Position numbers and translations under genes: made by a program. A DNA stretch of 64,000 nucleotides from Paragonimus skrjabini miyazakii (taxonomy: Eukaryota; Platyhelminthes; Trematoda; Plagiorchiida; Troglotrematidae), in NCBI GenBank assembly GCA_014338405.1, contig JTDE01000725.1, forward strand, positions 121,895 to 185,894, read 5' to 3'. The notes beneath the pieces were generated by a model. It was not told the DNA's origin. It saw nothing but the letters and a program-made list of their open reading frames with translations, and did no database searches. This document shows, piece by piece, positions 1 to 11,439 of the stretch. How positions within the stretch are numbered: position 1 is the first letter of the stretch; each line of letters opens with the position of its first letter.

Positions 1-299
1 TGACACCTCATTATTCAAGACCGAAGTGTTCCGAGATCTCCCTAACAAACTTCCGTCAGACGCAAAAATTGGGTCCCTTCTATCATTCTTCATCTTCACA
101 AAAATTTCTACATAATTTTCCGGAACCGTCTACATCAAATAATGGGGAAATCCTTCGACTGTTCAGTTTCTCCATCCTGAAAAATCTTTTTTCTGGCACG
201 ACCTTGAACGTGAGGCAAACGTTAACCTTGTGAAGCAAAAATTGATGTAACTACTCAGCATTTTTTATCGAACATTAAAAATTTTGAGAACTATCGTTT
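1..299. other. No gene recognised
   Basis: AT-rich DNA with no open frame of note, no splice-flanked segment and no similarity to other parts of the window that I could see. Confidence 0.5.
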
Positions 300-1260
300 A
301 AGAAGCAAATGAGCTGAATGCTTCTCCATAAACTAACATTTTCCTTTATTTTTATGTCCGTTTTGCAATTTTATTTCCATAATTGGTGTATTGTACAATT
401 AACAATTTTGAGTACGGTATGCGTTTCACGTTACCATGTGTATACTGATCACGCTTTTCTGAGCGTGTTTCTCACAGATGCGTTGAGAAATATACCTATA
501 TTATTATTACCTCTTTCCTCTCGAAAAATGTTCCTTTATGAAATTTCAGTATTGCTTCTATTTTTCTTCATTGTTCTTTCTTTTCACGCCCTGTTGTTCC
601 CTAATTATTTTCCGTGGTTTTCGTTTTCCAGGTTTTGCTAAATTCCCATTCTGCGTGCAGCATACTTGATTTGAAAGTGCCATTAACTTTCACTGGAATG
701 GTTGCTAATTGCTCTTACTCCTTGGACTCTATCAATTTTTTTTGTATGGAACATACATGTACTTTTTTTATCGAGATACTTATCGTTTTGCTGTTAATTT
801 CTGCGTGTTCAGCGGTCACGTAGAAAATGTTTACGGTTGTATGTCCGTCGTAGGATCAATTTTGATAGTTATTGGATGCATCCCTTGTCCATCTCCATAT
901 CGGTCCGCATTAGGCCAACTAAAGGCGTTCGAAGTAAACGCTTCATTTCAAAAATGGTCCTGTCCAATTGGCTTGCCAGTTTGTTGCCAAATAAGATGGA
1001 CCGCTGATAAGAGAAGTCAGTGAAATTCACGAGCTAGTAGCAGCGGTCCGTAAGTGTCGGATGACGTGATATCCGAATTGCCGTAGTAGCTGAAGCGATT
1101 AACCGTGCATGTAAGAAAGGCGCCGTTAGCGCAGTTGACCTACTCGGATCCTACTCTAGCCTACTGGAATCCAACTCTGACCCACACCGATCCGACTCTG
1201 GCCAGAGTTGGACCGGCTCTGGACTCCGGGCCAGAGTCGGCGTGTTTTATGAGCTCGCTC
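300..1260 (+). repeat. Dispersed repeat family R1, copy 1
   Basis: This block lines up with 7283-8170 (same strand) and 15041-15900 (opposite strand), at roughly 65-75 % identity by eye. Shared landmarks, in order, are a T/C-rich stretch, a gcgtgttcagcg.tcacgtag block (about 805-825 here), a block around 895-1010 ending in ttgccaaataaga, and a GC-rich 3' module of repeated gactct/agagtc words. The module contains the perfect palindrome CTCTGGCCAGAG at 1196-1207. Short open frames inside are not conserved between copies, so I do not call a protein. Family and transposition mechanism are unknown. The 5' boundary is approximate. Confidence 0.7.
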
Positions 1261-2391
1261 ACGTCATCGGAAAATTAAAACAAAAGGATGTCCCCGCAAT
1301 AGAATTCTACGATTTCAAGAACTGAAGCATGTCACCAAATTAAAACAAATTCAGTAACGTAAAAAGAATTACTCAAAGAATTTCGGAAATATTTAGAGCC
1401 TACCGATTACACTCAGTAAGGGGTTGATAGATTAGCATTCCGTTCTGTTAGATTAGTATTTTACTCTGTTCTTGGTTCTTCCTTTAACCCCCCCAAGAGC
1501 GGTGCTACACTTTATTTTCAATGACTGTCTTTTAAGTCAACGGTAAACCGCTGACGTCACAACAGACAAATTTACTGGATCCGGGTGACTGGGAGCTCCA
1601 ACCTCGAACCAGTGGACAACTAACTGAAATCGCTGAAATTCACCCAGCATAAAGAAGGACCCCATCCAATCGACAGTATCAGTGCAGCCTGCAGGTTAAC
1701 TATTGCATAAACGTGGTATTTTAACCCATTTTGAACGTTCCAAAGTCAATAAGAGTCGTGTGTTTCATTGCATGTTGGCCTTGTGGTTATGTGCTCACTC
1801 AGCCCATACCGTCATGTATGAGAACTTCTTGAATATGTTTCCTTCCATTAATATACTATCCCATCCGAGAACGCGTCATTCCTCAACTGACAGTGCCCGG
1901 TCTCTACATGTTAAATTTGTTGGCCAATTTGCTTATCTGTGCGGGGACGACCGACTCGTTTATAATGTGAATTGTCTCATACACATGTGCGATGATGTGC
2001 ATCGGTTTGAAAGCCCCAGGATAACAAATTTTGTAACGCGCATACTATTATCTGTGACACCTGTCTATTGCCTCATACGTAAAGTCAAAGGTCACAACGG
2101 CTACCACGATTGTGACAAGTGAACGCAAAGAGGTGTGCACCAAGAAAGTAGAAGAATGACCTTTGAGTGCTCGTAAATAGACTGAAGAAAATTCCAGTTT
2201 TCGAGTATAAATCAACGACGAAGATCACATCGGTTTAGCTCCTTCAACAAAACCTCCCACTGGCATGGTATCACGATTATACTTGACACCATACACTAAA
2301 AAGTTCTCGGCGTTATAAAGCCCATGATTCGGATTTGGCAATCATCTGATATCGATCGTCATGATCTTTCAGCATGTGTACGGAAAGACAT
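1261..2391. other. Intergenic; one unassigned open frame
   Basis: A 139-codon open frame runs from 1703 to 2122 (+). It begins with TTG rather than ATG and has no recognisable domain, no matching splice sites and no copy elsewhere in the window. I regard it as probably chance. Nothing else is recognised before the inverted-repeat arm begins. Confidence 0.4.
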
Positions 2392-3475
2392 CGATGCGCA
2401 ATTATCCGTTTCACGGGATTCACTTTCAAGGTCGTAAAAAAGGCAAAACGGTCCTCGTGGCAAGAATCCTTCATCTTTAAATAATTAGTGAAATTTTAAA
2501 ATTGGAATTTCAGGCAAAGTACCCACAGTACATCAATTATAAATAAGCGGCGTCAGTGGAAAATTTGAAATACATCCCAAAAGTATTGGTTTGGTGATGA
2601 AATTTTTTCCACCATTTTCGCGAAAATAACCCGTTATTGGCGTTAGCTCAATTTTTCAAGTCTTATAAATGCGATCATTGCAATTTTCGAGATGAAATAT
2701 GTCATCCTATAGCTTGAGAGTGCTTAATTTTGCGGCATTTCAAAGATATGGTTAAAATAGAAATATACAACCATACAGTGCTGGCCTTGCATTTCAACAA
2801 GAACAGTAACACATTTGATGGTAAAACATGTACGACAACATTTTCAACTTCTTTGCCTATACGATGTTTATACTACTGCTCCTTGTTTGCAGGACTTCAG
2901 GTAGATACTGGTCGATAAAACGTTGTTCATAGAAGTGATTAGAAATGACGTTACCATGTGGCGTATATGGAACGGTGTAAGAAAATGGTATAATGTCCCA
3001 CTCTACCATCGAGAATCTTCAGACGTAAAATTTATTCACTCTACTGCATTGTTTCAAACTAGATTGAGGCCGCGTAGCGTCCATACGGAGCAATGTACGG
3101 AAACAAATGAAACCAAGCTGCCTGTCGATCACCGGGAGATATACCTCTCAGACAGTCACACCATGATGTTTAGAACGCCAAGTATCTATGGCGGTGCAGA
3201 AAAATATTCCAATCAATATGACAATCAGCGGACTCAGAGATGATGATTATCATGTACCCCGAACGCTTCAAATACAGGTTTTTCGTCACTTCCCGCATGT
3301 GTTCGTTCTTCAGATTGTTCATGATAAAAGTGGTTTGGAAGGAGCAGCTACCAGTGTGAACATATACTGTACACTCAGACGCTGATCATAATTTAAGTCA
3401 GTCAGGTGGAGCAGCTACTAATGTGAACGCATACTGTATTGTGAGACGCTATTCATAGCTCAAGTGAATGAGATT
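2392..3475 (+). repeat. Left arm of a 1.08 kb near-perfect inverted repeat
   Basis: The reverse complement of 5088-6171 matches this arm base for base over almost its whole length. Mirror positions always sum to 8563, so there are no net insertions or deletions. One visible change alters a lysine codon near 3029 to asparagine in the other arm. Identity falls off only at the ends: outside about 2392/6171, and from about 3451/5112 inward. Open frames of 106 codons (2923-3243) and 65 codons (3188-3385) are mirrored in the other arm. Neither resembles a family I know, and they overlap each other in different frames. Confidence 0.92.
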
Positions 3476-3738
3476 GAAGCACCTGCTAGTGTGAACCAAT
3501 ACTGCGAACCCGAGCGTTCTTCATAGCTTAAGTGCCTCAAGTTGAAGCATCTACCAGTATGATTGCATACTCATACGCTCTTCATAGCTTAAGTGAATCA
3601 GGTTTGAATAGCCCCTTATGAGAACGCTTGCTGTATTCTGAAACTTTGATAGCCTGAGTCTATCGGGCGGAGCAATTACTAGAATGAACGCATGCTGCAT
3701 ACTCAGACCTTCTTTATGGGCCAGGTCAGCGGGATCAA
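3341..3738 (+). repeat. Tandem repeat, six units of 62-68 bp
   Basis: Units start near 3341, 3408, 3476, 3544, 3606 and 3669. Each begins with a gagcagctac-like word, continues with tgaacgcatactg, then a ...gacgct..tcatagct block, and ends near caagtgaat. The first two units lie inside the left inverted-repeat arm and also occur (mirrored) at 5088-5223. Units 3-6 are found only on this side. Divergence between units is substantial, so the array is old or fast evolving. Confidence 0.8.
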
Positions 3739-5087
3739 ACTAGCGCTTTCATTCCCTGAATAGATCTGAACCAGCTATGCTTGATAATGAATCCGAATAT
3801 ATTGCACTATATACAATTCTTATATGTGATGTTAGGTGGAGAACAGGTTGACGAGTTGGTTTGCGGGACTTCTCTTTCCAGGTATAACTATGAAGTGGTA
3901 CTTGGCGAACAGCCAGGTCCCTACACTGGTGATATACTGAAAGTACAATATATATATATGACAACCGGTTTACTGGGACATGTCCTATATATTTGCTACT
4001 TATACAATCCATTAAACTTGGGAAACGTAGAGGTGAAGATCCAGTGGACGTGACAATCAAAATTCTTCTTCCTGCTACTTTTGGTCGATATGTTCATCAA
4101 CATATGAGGTATATCTGTATCTTCTGCGATTTTCCACCATGTGAATATCCAACGCTTAGGCCACCAGTTATCACCCCTGGAGCTCCACGATTTTCCTTCT
4201 ATCCGTCTTCAATGTGGTATGATGCGGATGCCATCTGGGCCAAGGATATGCGCAACATCACCCTGTTGGAACTGGTCCAATAGAATAATACCCAGTTTGT
4301 AGTAACTACCGTAAACCGATCGACAATGAAAAACAAGGATTCAGCGCGTGGACCCTCGTGTATTAGTATCGACCCTGGAGAATAGAGTACAGAGAAAACA
4401 TGTCAAGCTAGTGAGGCACGGAGCGAGTTTTTAGTTGTAGCCCCGGGACGGATATCACAAAAGGGGTGGTTTGGCTAAAACAAAAGTAGGTAAAGAACCA
4501 AGATCATCACAACTGTATATCTGAATCCGATTATCAAAAATATCATTTACTATTGTTGCTACACCCCGGAATGTATGGTTTACGTGTATCTTAGTTTCCT
4601 CAGTTTTGTCAAAGACTTCTCACTGTGTTGTGAACAACTATCTTGTTTTATGTTCCACCTCCTGACTTGCGATAACAGTTGACAGCACTCCTTGTACTAT
4701 TGCAACCACGAATTGTCAAAAGGACGTGTTACTGAGACATCTGTTGCTAACAACTGTTGTTCAATATTTTCATCAAGGTTAGAATTCAGCGATATCTGTC
4801 TGTACGTTCTCATTTTTATCATCTGGTACTTGTCTAAATTCTAGGCAACCAAGTTTTACTGCAGATTTTCAACGATTGTCTGAACATTCATTGTCACCGT
4901 GTCTTGGGATTTAAGACATCATGAAGCCTCCAGGCTCGCCAAAAGGCCTAGCTATTTTACGTCATTTATCTATCGTTTAGAAGGTATTTTCGTTCGCCAA
5001 TAGGCACTTTGGACGATTATCTCGATCTAATCGGCAGGTATTTTACTGGCACGTACAGGATGTTTGAAGGCGAAAACGGAATGCATC
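3739..5087 (+). other. Spacer between inverted arms, with two overlapping open frames
   Basis: Two open frames, 3781-4053 (90 codons, starting at TTG) and 3993-4283 (96 codons), lie in different frames and overlap by about 60 bp. This is what a single coding segment broken by one indel would look like. Both have balanced, non-repetitive composition, and the second is rich in Pro, Cys and aromatic residues. I recognise no domain. The remainder (4284-5087) shows no coding signal. A transposon-encoded or captured host exon is possible but unproven. Confidence 0.3.
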
Positions 5088-6171
5088 AACCTCACTCACT
5101 TGAGCTATGATTAGCGTCTCACAATACAGTATGCGTTCACATTAGTAGCTGCTCCACCTGACTGACTTAAATTATGATCAGCGTCTGAGTGTACAGTATA
5201 TGTTCACACTGGTAGCTGCTCCTTCCAAACCACTTTTATCATGAACAATCTGAAGAACGAACACATGCGGGAAGTGACGAAAAACCTGTATTTGAAGCGT
5301 TCGGGGTACATGATAATCATCATCTCTGAGTCCGCTGATTGTCATATTGATTGGAATATTTTTCTGCACCGCCATAGATACTTGGCGTTCTAAACATCAT
5401 GGTGTGACTGTCTGAGAGGTATATCTCCCGGTGATCGACAGGCAGCTTGGTTTCATTTGTTTCCGTACATTGCTCCGTATGGACGCTACGCGGCCTCAAT
5501 CTAGTTTGAAACAATGCAGTAGAGTGAATAAAATTTACGTCTGAAGATTCTCGATGGTAGAGTGGGACATTATACCATTTTCTTACACCGTTCCATATAC
5601 GCCACATGGTAACGTCATTTCTAATCACTTCTATGAACAACGTTTTATCGACCAGTATCTACCTGAAGTCCTGCAAACAAGGAGCAGTAGTATAAACATC
5701 GTATAGGCAAAGAAGTTGAAAATGTTGTCGTACATGTTTTACCATCAAATGTGTTACTGTTCTTGTTGAAATGCAAGGCCAGCACTGTATGGTTGTATAT
5801 TTCTATTTTAACCATATCTTTGAAATGCCGCAAAATTAAGCACTCTCAAGCTATAGGATGACATATTTCATCTCGAAAATTGCAATGATCGCATTTATAA
5901 GACTTGAAAAATTGAGCTAACGCCAATAACGGGTTATTTTCGCGAAAATGGTGGAAAAAATTTCATCACCAAACCAATACTTTTGGGATGTATTTCAAAT
6001 TTTCCACTGACGCCGCTTATTTATAATTGATGTACTGTGGGTACTTTGCCTGAAATTCCAATTTTAAAATTTCACTAATTATTTAAAGATGAAGGATTCT
6101 TGCCACGAGGACCGTTTTGCCTTTTTTACGACCTTGAAAGTGAATCCCGTGAAACGGATAATTGCCCATCG
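5088..6171 (-). repeat. Right arm of the 1.08 kb inverted repeat
   Basis: Exact mirror of 2392-3475, with >99 % identity over the core. Carries the mirrored open frames at 5178-5375, 5320-5640 and 5645-5833 (-). The arms and spacer together could fold into a long hairpin if transcribed. No target-site duplication is visible at the outer ends, so a transposon origin is not shown. Confidence 0.92.
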
Positions 6172-6412
6172 GTTTCATATTCAAACTACAATTGTATGAA
6201 AAACAGGTATCAGAACTGTTACCCAACAACAACTCACTGAAAGAACTGCTGCTCAAATCTTTAGACAAACTTGTGGCTTCCGAGGTCATGATAGGCAATA
6301 TGATGACTTATGTCAACAGCAACTCACCATCGCAAACGCAACCAGTTCTTTCTTCCAGCTACTGCAAACTGCACTCGACACTGCGGAATTGAGTGATTTT
6401 TCCAATTGTGCA
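6172..6412 (+). pseudogene. Possible frameshifted coding remnant at the edge of the inverted repeat
   Basis: From about 6186 the plus strand reads as a leucine-rich helical segment (motif ELLPNNNSLKELLLKSLDKL) to about 6300. A second, equally helical stretch (motif SSFFQLLQTALDTAELSDF) then continues in a different frame to the stop near 6417. Two coding-looking stretches that switch frame without a splice signal suggest a broken gene piece. Family unknown. Nothing is recognised from 6413 to about 6908. Confidence 0.3.
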
Positions 6413-6908
6413 CGATGATCTGGATAACTGAGAAATGTACAAAGATTTCGTGAGCGATGTGCACGATAGTTTTTAATATTCTGGATTCCTGATATATTTT
6501 TAACCTCAGATTGTTCAACAGGGTGGAAGCGTATTGTTAACGCCCTGTATTTCTTTGAATGTTACGACAATTGAGTTCTTTTATTTTCAGTTCATTGCCA
6601 GTTGCAGATCGTCGTCATGATGATGTTGGTTAATGTTTTCCTTTCGTAGAGTCGAATCCTAGCGGTCACTCACAATGGGCGTACAGCTGGCGAATGCGCG
6701 CAAAAACTATGTCTCTGTGTGTTTGCAAAATCGCTGGCGATGAAAACGAACTAGTTGGGAACGAACGGAAAGTGTCGCCTAATGAACAGTAACGTTTTCT
6801 GAACAATTATGGGTGGTAATTTTTATTCTAATCTGTTGAAAGACGCCTTTCTATGTGACCGAAGCTATCCCCAAGAAAATGAGGGGAACGTTAAACATTC
6901 CATCATGA

Positions 6909-7076
6909 GGAGCCAAAGGCAGAGACGGTAGAAGATCCAAGCGCCGATACTCAGAAGCAAATCGCAGATTGGCTAGAACCCATAGATGCACGTGGGTCGT
7001 TACACTAAAAGAGCTATCTGGGGCTGAAAGACGCAAAGAAAAGCCTGAAGGGGGAACCAGATGGGAACGTGAACAG
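6909..7076 (+). CDS. Candidate exon, unknown basic protein (upstream exon of a pair)
   Basis: Open from a stop at 6906-6908 to CAG|GTATCG at 7076/7077, and very rich in Arg, Lys and Glu. It ends in phase 0, and the candidate exon at 7171 starts in phase 0 after a good acceptor, so the two can be joined. The 5' end of this exon is not defined. A rival reading frame over 6909-7010 also looks coding, which lowers confidence and could mean a frameshift. Confidence 0.3.
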
Positions 7077-7170
7077 GTATCGTGTATTGTCGAGTCATGG
7101 CTGAATATGGTTAAAATTAACCCATCATATAAACGAACCAATAATTTTGTGTGATATTTTTGTTATTCAG

Positions 7171-7317
7171 GTTGGTCTGGTAGATCTGGATAGCCAGAAG
7201 GAATTGCATCTAAATGAAGCTCGATATTTCTTTAAACAACTGCCACATCTGCGTGTGCACCCACCAGGTGAACACGCACACAAAATTCTTGACGTACTGA
7301 AGCCCTGTCGGTTACAG
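7171..7317 (+). CDS. Candidate exon, unknown protein (downstream exon of a pair)
   Basis: It begins after a T-rich acceptor (tttttgttattcag) and ends at TTACAG|GTCTTG: 147 bp, 49 codons, phase 0 to 0. The peptide contains a segment like LNEARYFFKQLPHLRVHPPG. Its last ~35 bp lie within the dispersed repeat R1 (also present near 15860 and, as a fragment, near 16030, both on the minus strand). So either the repeat carries a coding piece or an exon end derives from the repeat. Function unknown. Confidence 0.3.
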
Positions 7318-8170
7318 GTCTTGCTGCTTCGTGTGATAACTTTACATGTTAACATCCTTTATATGAGTTGATGACTTTTTATAGAATCTGACTGTTAAGC
7401 TTTTCATGTTTTTACGTCGTTCTTTCTTTTCATGCCTCCGCGTTCCCCCATTCCTTGTGGCTTTTGTTTTCCAGACCCCTCTGCATTCAATTCACCTGTC
7501 GCGTGCAGAATATTGAATTCGGAGATGCTTTCAGCTCAACGGAATAACTGCTGCCTGCTTATATTCCTTGGACTTTAGTACATCAATTTTTGATCCGAAG
7601 TATACAGAGAGTTTGTTTTTTATCGCGGTACTAATCGTTTTGCTGTTAAATTCTGCATGTTCAACGGTCAGGTAGAGAATTTTCATGGTGACATGTCCGT
7701 CTTAAGGTCACTTTGGAGAGTTATTCCAGGCACCCATCTATATACCGGTCCGAGTGAGGTCATTTGGAGGCGTTGAAAATAAACGCTTCATGACAAAAAT
7801 AATCCTTCCAAATTAGCTTGTCATTTCTTGCCAAATAACATTGCTCGTCAAGAAACATCGATTGCGAGGAAAGTTGGTGGAACCCACAGACTAACGTCAG
7901 CAGTCCGTAAGCGTTGGAGTACATGAGATTCAAGCTGCGTTGGTTGTTGAAGCAGATAGCCAGAAATGTAGGAAAAGTGCCACCAGCGTGAGCGGTCCAC
8001 TCGAATGCGACTTTCACTAACTGGGGACAACTCCGACTTACTCCAAAACGACTGCAGCCAAAATTGAGTCGATTCTGGATTTTGCTGCACGCATATTCGA
8101 AACCGACTCCTTGCCGACTTTCTCCAGAGTCGGGCCGACTCCGGGCCGTAGTTGGCGCGTTTCATGGGAG
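7283..8170 (+). repeat. Dispersed repeat family R1, copy 2
   Basis: Shares with copies 1 and 3 the order of blocks listed for copy 1: a gaagccctgtcggttacaggt start near 7301, the ctgcatgttcaacggtcaggtag block near 7652-7674, and the 3' module of gactcc/agagtcgg words at about 8030-8160. Copy 2 is the most diverged in the central part. The start word is also present in copy 3, so the family probably begins here rather than at the T-rich tract. Confidence 0.65.
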
Positions 8171-9939
8171 TGGGCGGATCTAGATTGATGCAATGAATCT
8201 GATGATCAAATTTCGGTCTCGTCCACTCTTTTTTGGAACTGTTACAATGAAATAATATTCAACTGACAAAACGAAGGTTGTTATTGACAAACCATTCAAT
8301 AATACAGTGTCAATGCTTGCTAAGCTTTTAGGCCAGTTTGTTGAGGCGTTTAGTTGATGGGCTAAATGAGGTGGAACCGATGAGTCCGGACAGTACTCGA
8401 TCCAAATGCAGAGCCGAGAAATCTCTAATGATTGTGATCGATTTGCTATGGAGCTGGAAATTTCTGATTTAAAGATGAACTACTCCATGTCCATGCAGTA
8501 AAACACGTGAACTTTAATATCAATCCCTAGGTATACCGCTGGGACAACACCGGGTAAATAACAGCCTGTGTACAGTTTTGCAAATCTCACTAGTTCTCGG
8601 GTCGCTTCCGAATGTCCGAAATTTCATTGAAAATGGATTTTGCCTAGCAGCTGATGACTTGAATGCGGACAACAAATGAACTGTGTAAACGCATCATGAC
8701 CAAGTTGCAACAACAACGTGCTGCGATACATAGCGAAAGGGGTTTATATTAGCTGTTTCATAATTAATTGGATTGAGTCACCGATTCCTGCATGCTTTTG
8801 ATGAGGTCTTTTCAAATATTGCCATTAAGTTTTTGAAAATGAAACAGCAATGGAAGAACATTCTATTCGGTGAGGAAAAATGTGTGTGGTAATCCAGCCG
8901 GCAGAAATAGTTCATACATCCGGGCAAGAAGACCCGAACGTGTTGCAAGCTTTCAGCAAACAGACAACCAGCTATCAGTCAAGCAGCGCACAGTACTGAC
9001 GTTGGCCACTTATTCAGTTGCTCTGTCAGAACCAAGCGTTCACTAAAGGCGCCAACTGAGCTACTGGTGTTTGATGTGGGTAGTTCCACTTTACGTACTA
9101 ATCAACCCTCCGTTTGAAGGACTGAGTATCAGTTACCTGTACTGTGGTTTCCGGTAGCGAGCTCCATGAGCACCAAACTCGCACAACAAAGTACTGCACC
9201 TTGCTGAAAAGGAGTAAACACTGGTAATTTAGTACTACGGAATGGAAAAATATCAATTCATATCGGCTCGCCATTATTCAAGGCAGAATACTTTCAGCCT
9301 TCGGAGTGTATCCGGGTGGGAGTTGTGTACTTCCGTGGCCCAAAGATGAACCCTTTCCGCTACAACCGAAGCGCCTTCGAGCAACGCTTGGCCAAATAAC
9401 TATCCCCGAATTCAAAACAGGATTTGCTCGAAGATTCTACGTTATTACTTGATAAGTAATAAAATATGCAAAACACTCGGCCATCTACTTCAACTGTGTT
9501 AGTCAGTATCAACAGCAAAAATGTGCCGTAAATACACAAATCGACTACTTAATGTTGACTAAATGTTAAAAAGTGAACAAACATAGCTGCCTCTTAAATC
9601 TTCTTGATCATCCAAAAGGAACAGAAAAGGTTTGCTCAACTGGAACACCCTAAATAAAAACAGATAGGTTACACAATGACCTGAAAACAAGTAAAACGAT
9701 ACGTACGAGTGAGTAAGTGAGGTTTGGTTGAAAAACATGGAAGGCGTTAGGTGCAAAAGGACCGGATGGAAAATTTGTGCATCAGAAACATTTGGGAGGA
9801 ATTTTCCAACAAATTCGGCAGCCGCCCGATACGCTCTCCGTCCTGCTATGTAGTCGCCTTGTGAGGGAAACACAAGACTGGATATTGAGTTCCATGTGGA
9901 GGCGGATACAAGTTGTAAAAACCACCGACTATATCCTAA
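8171..9939. other. Intergenic, no gene recognised
   Basis: No convincing coding segment. A 104-codon minus-strand frame at 9559-9873 lies downstream (in its own orientation) of the LINE fragment. It could be part of that element's tail, but I see no motif in it. Confidence 0.4.
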
Positions 9940-10575
9940 GTGAATTGATCTAGCGGATGGATGGGCAGTGTTATCTTATGACTGGTCCTCCGAACAAGCG
10001 TACTACATTTAGTAGGCCGAAAGTGATCACTAATGTTCATATTCTCTGTGCCTTTCTCTTTAGTTATCACCCGTATCCCAGTAAAACTCAAGGAATCAAT
10101 TATGTCCGAATGGTTTTCAATTCGCGGAACCTTGCATTCAATGGTTCTGAATGGAAAGTATCTTGGAGTAACCCACTGCAACATGGTATCTAAATCGTCT
10201 TATGGTGCCTCCTTATCCTGCATGACTCAAATGTCGCGGAAACTTTTGAGGTCGATGGCATTTTTGAGTATACTAAGCCGGGTTTATCTTCGGCGAAGAC
10301 TGTAAGCAGTCGGAGTCCATCAATAAAACCTTGAGAGACCCCGCTGGAAAGTACCTTGTTGAATAAAATCAGCCGATTGACATGAGCCTGGAAACAGCGG
10401 TCCAGCAAGTAGTCCTGAAGTCGAGTGGTTGGCACATGCTAAAGGCAAAATGTTCGGAATTTGCTTACTGGACTGTCACGATTCACAATGCAGAATGCTT
10501 TGGTGAAATCAAGCAGCAAAACGCCTATGGATGCGGTGGCGTCCTTGGCACTCGTCCACTCATTTAGTGTCTGTA
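9940..10575 (-). pseudogene. CR1/Jockey-like non-LTR retrotransposon RT fragment
   Basis: Read on the minus strand, 10575 to 10436 gives an RT block with GVLLLDFTKAF (the F.D...AF palm motif). After an in-frame stop, 10435-10190 continues with the typical yL..R.f.v.v spacing and a degraded SGVSQG motif (normally SGVPQG, block B). The segment 10184-9936 ends in a block resembling the post-palm LG(I/V)-vi region with SDHFRPTKCSTLVRR. The FADD catalytic box is not intact, and stops and frame changes are present. It is a dead, truncated LINE. No endonuclease domain or 3' tail is seen. Confidence 0.65.
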
Positions 10576-11250
10576 TAAGATTCATCTGGCACAACTTGGT
10601 TTCACATTAGCCGTACTAGATCGCATGTATCTGTCTCATAAACCGTAGGTAGAACTACCTTACACTAACGTTCAAAAGCACAACTCGACGCCGTTTTGGT
10701 AAACCTCTGACGCAGTCTATCACCTTAAACCTATTGGCTTCCAGTGTATATATGTGTAGATACAAAATACTTGCTTCAGTCACTCTCTTCAGCTCAATGA
10801 CTACCGAATACAACGTCAGGAAGGCCAGCAGGACTTTTGTGATACTCAAAAGACTAGTTGGTAAGTTTCACCCCGTACGATTTATGCTCGTGTTTAGCTG
10901 CTTCATCCAACCTCCTATGCAGTATGTTATTGTCGTCCGGCTCCCGTATCAACAGAATGTTAAGGCTTCATCCGAGACTGTCAAACAAATAGCTCCAAAA
11001 GCGGCCTTAGGAATGTAAGGTAGGTCGTATAAATTAATTCTTAATGAACATTTGATCTACTTGCTTTCGTCTGGAGGACTTCGAGGCGTAAAACGTTGTT
11101 GCCGATTTCATTTGAAAATTCTTCCTAGATGTTCCAGGTGCCCATATTTTGTATTCGGCCCGTTTGTTCACAACCCCTTCTAAATTTGGCAACTTAACCA
11201 AACATACTTGTACATATTGTTCACTAGGTCCGCAGATCACTGAAAAATGC
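10576..11250. other. Intergenic, nothing clear
   Basis: A 64-codon minus frame at 10655-10849 could be upstream sequence of the LINE fragment (same strand), but it has no diagnostic motif. Confidence 0.35.
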
Positions 11251-11255
11251 GCCTG

Positions 11256-11439
11256 TGTTGTAATTAGAACTGAACTGTATAGGATAACGATCGAACGCAT
11301 AAGAATTGCAAAACACAGACACAACAACACAGAACGTATATTGTCGAATCGTACTTATCACCAAGTTGTACAGGATATTGGAATGGTAAACCAACTGCAT
11401 AACAGAAGGAGACAAAGCATGTCTGTCACGTCCATCACA
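11256..11439 (-). repeat. LTR of the mag-like element (3' LTR in minus orientation)
   Basis: 184 bp, matching 13641-13828 except for a 4-bp deletion in an aca-rich run (near 11312) and scattered substitutions concentrated in the last ~20 bp. Plus-strand ends read TGTTGTAATT...CATCACA. The left flank GCCTG equals the right flank of the other LTR. Confidence 0.85.

Noticed and set aside
1703..2122. 139-codon plus-strand frame
   Set aside because: No ATG at the start, no motif, no splice support and no second copy; kept only as an unassigned frame.
2923..3385. Overlapping 106- and 65-codon frames in the inverted-repeat arms as real genes
   Set aside because: Their presence in both arms follows from the duplication itself and is not independent evidence; they overlap in different frames and show no motif.
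3341..3738. CRISPR array
   Set aside because: Diverged ~68 bp units with no conserved repeat/spacer alternation, in a eukaryotic context; it is an ordinary tandem repeat.
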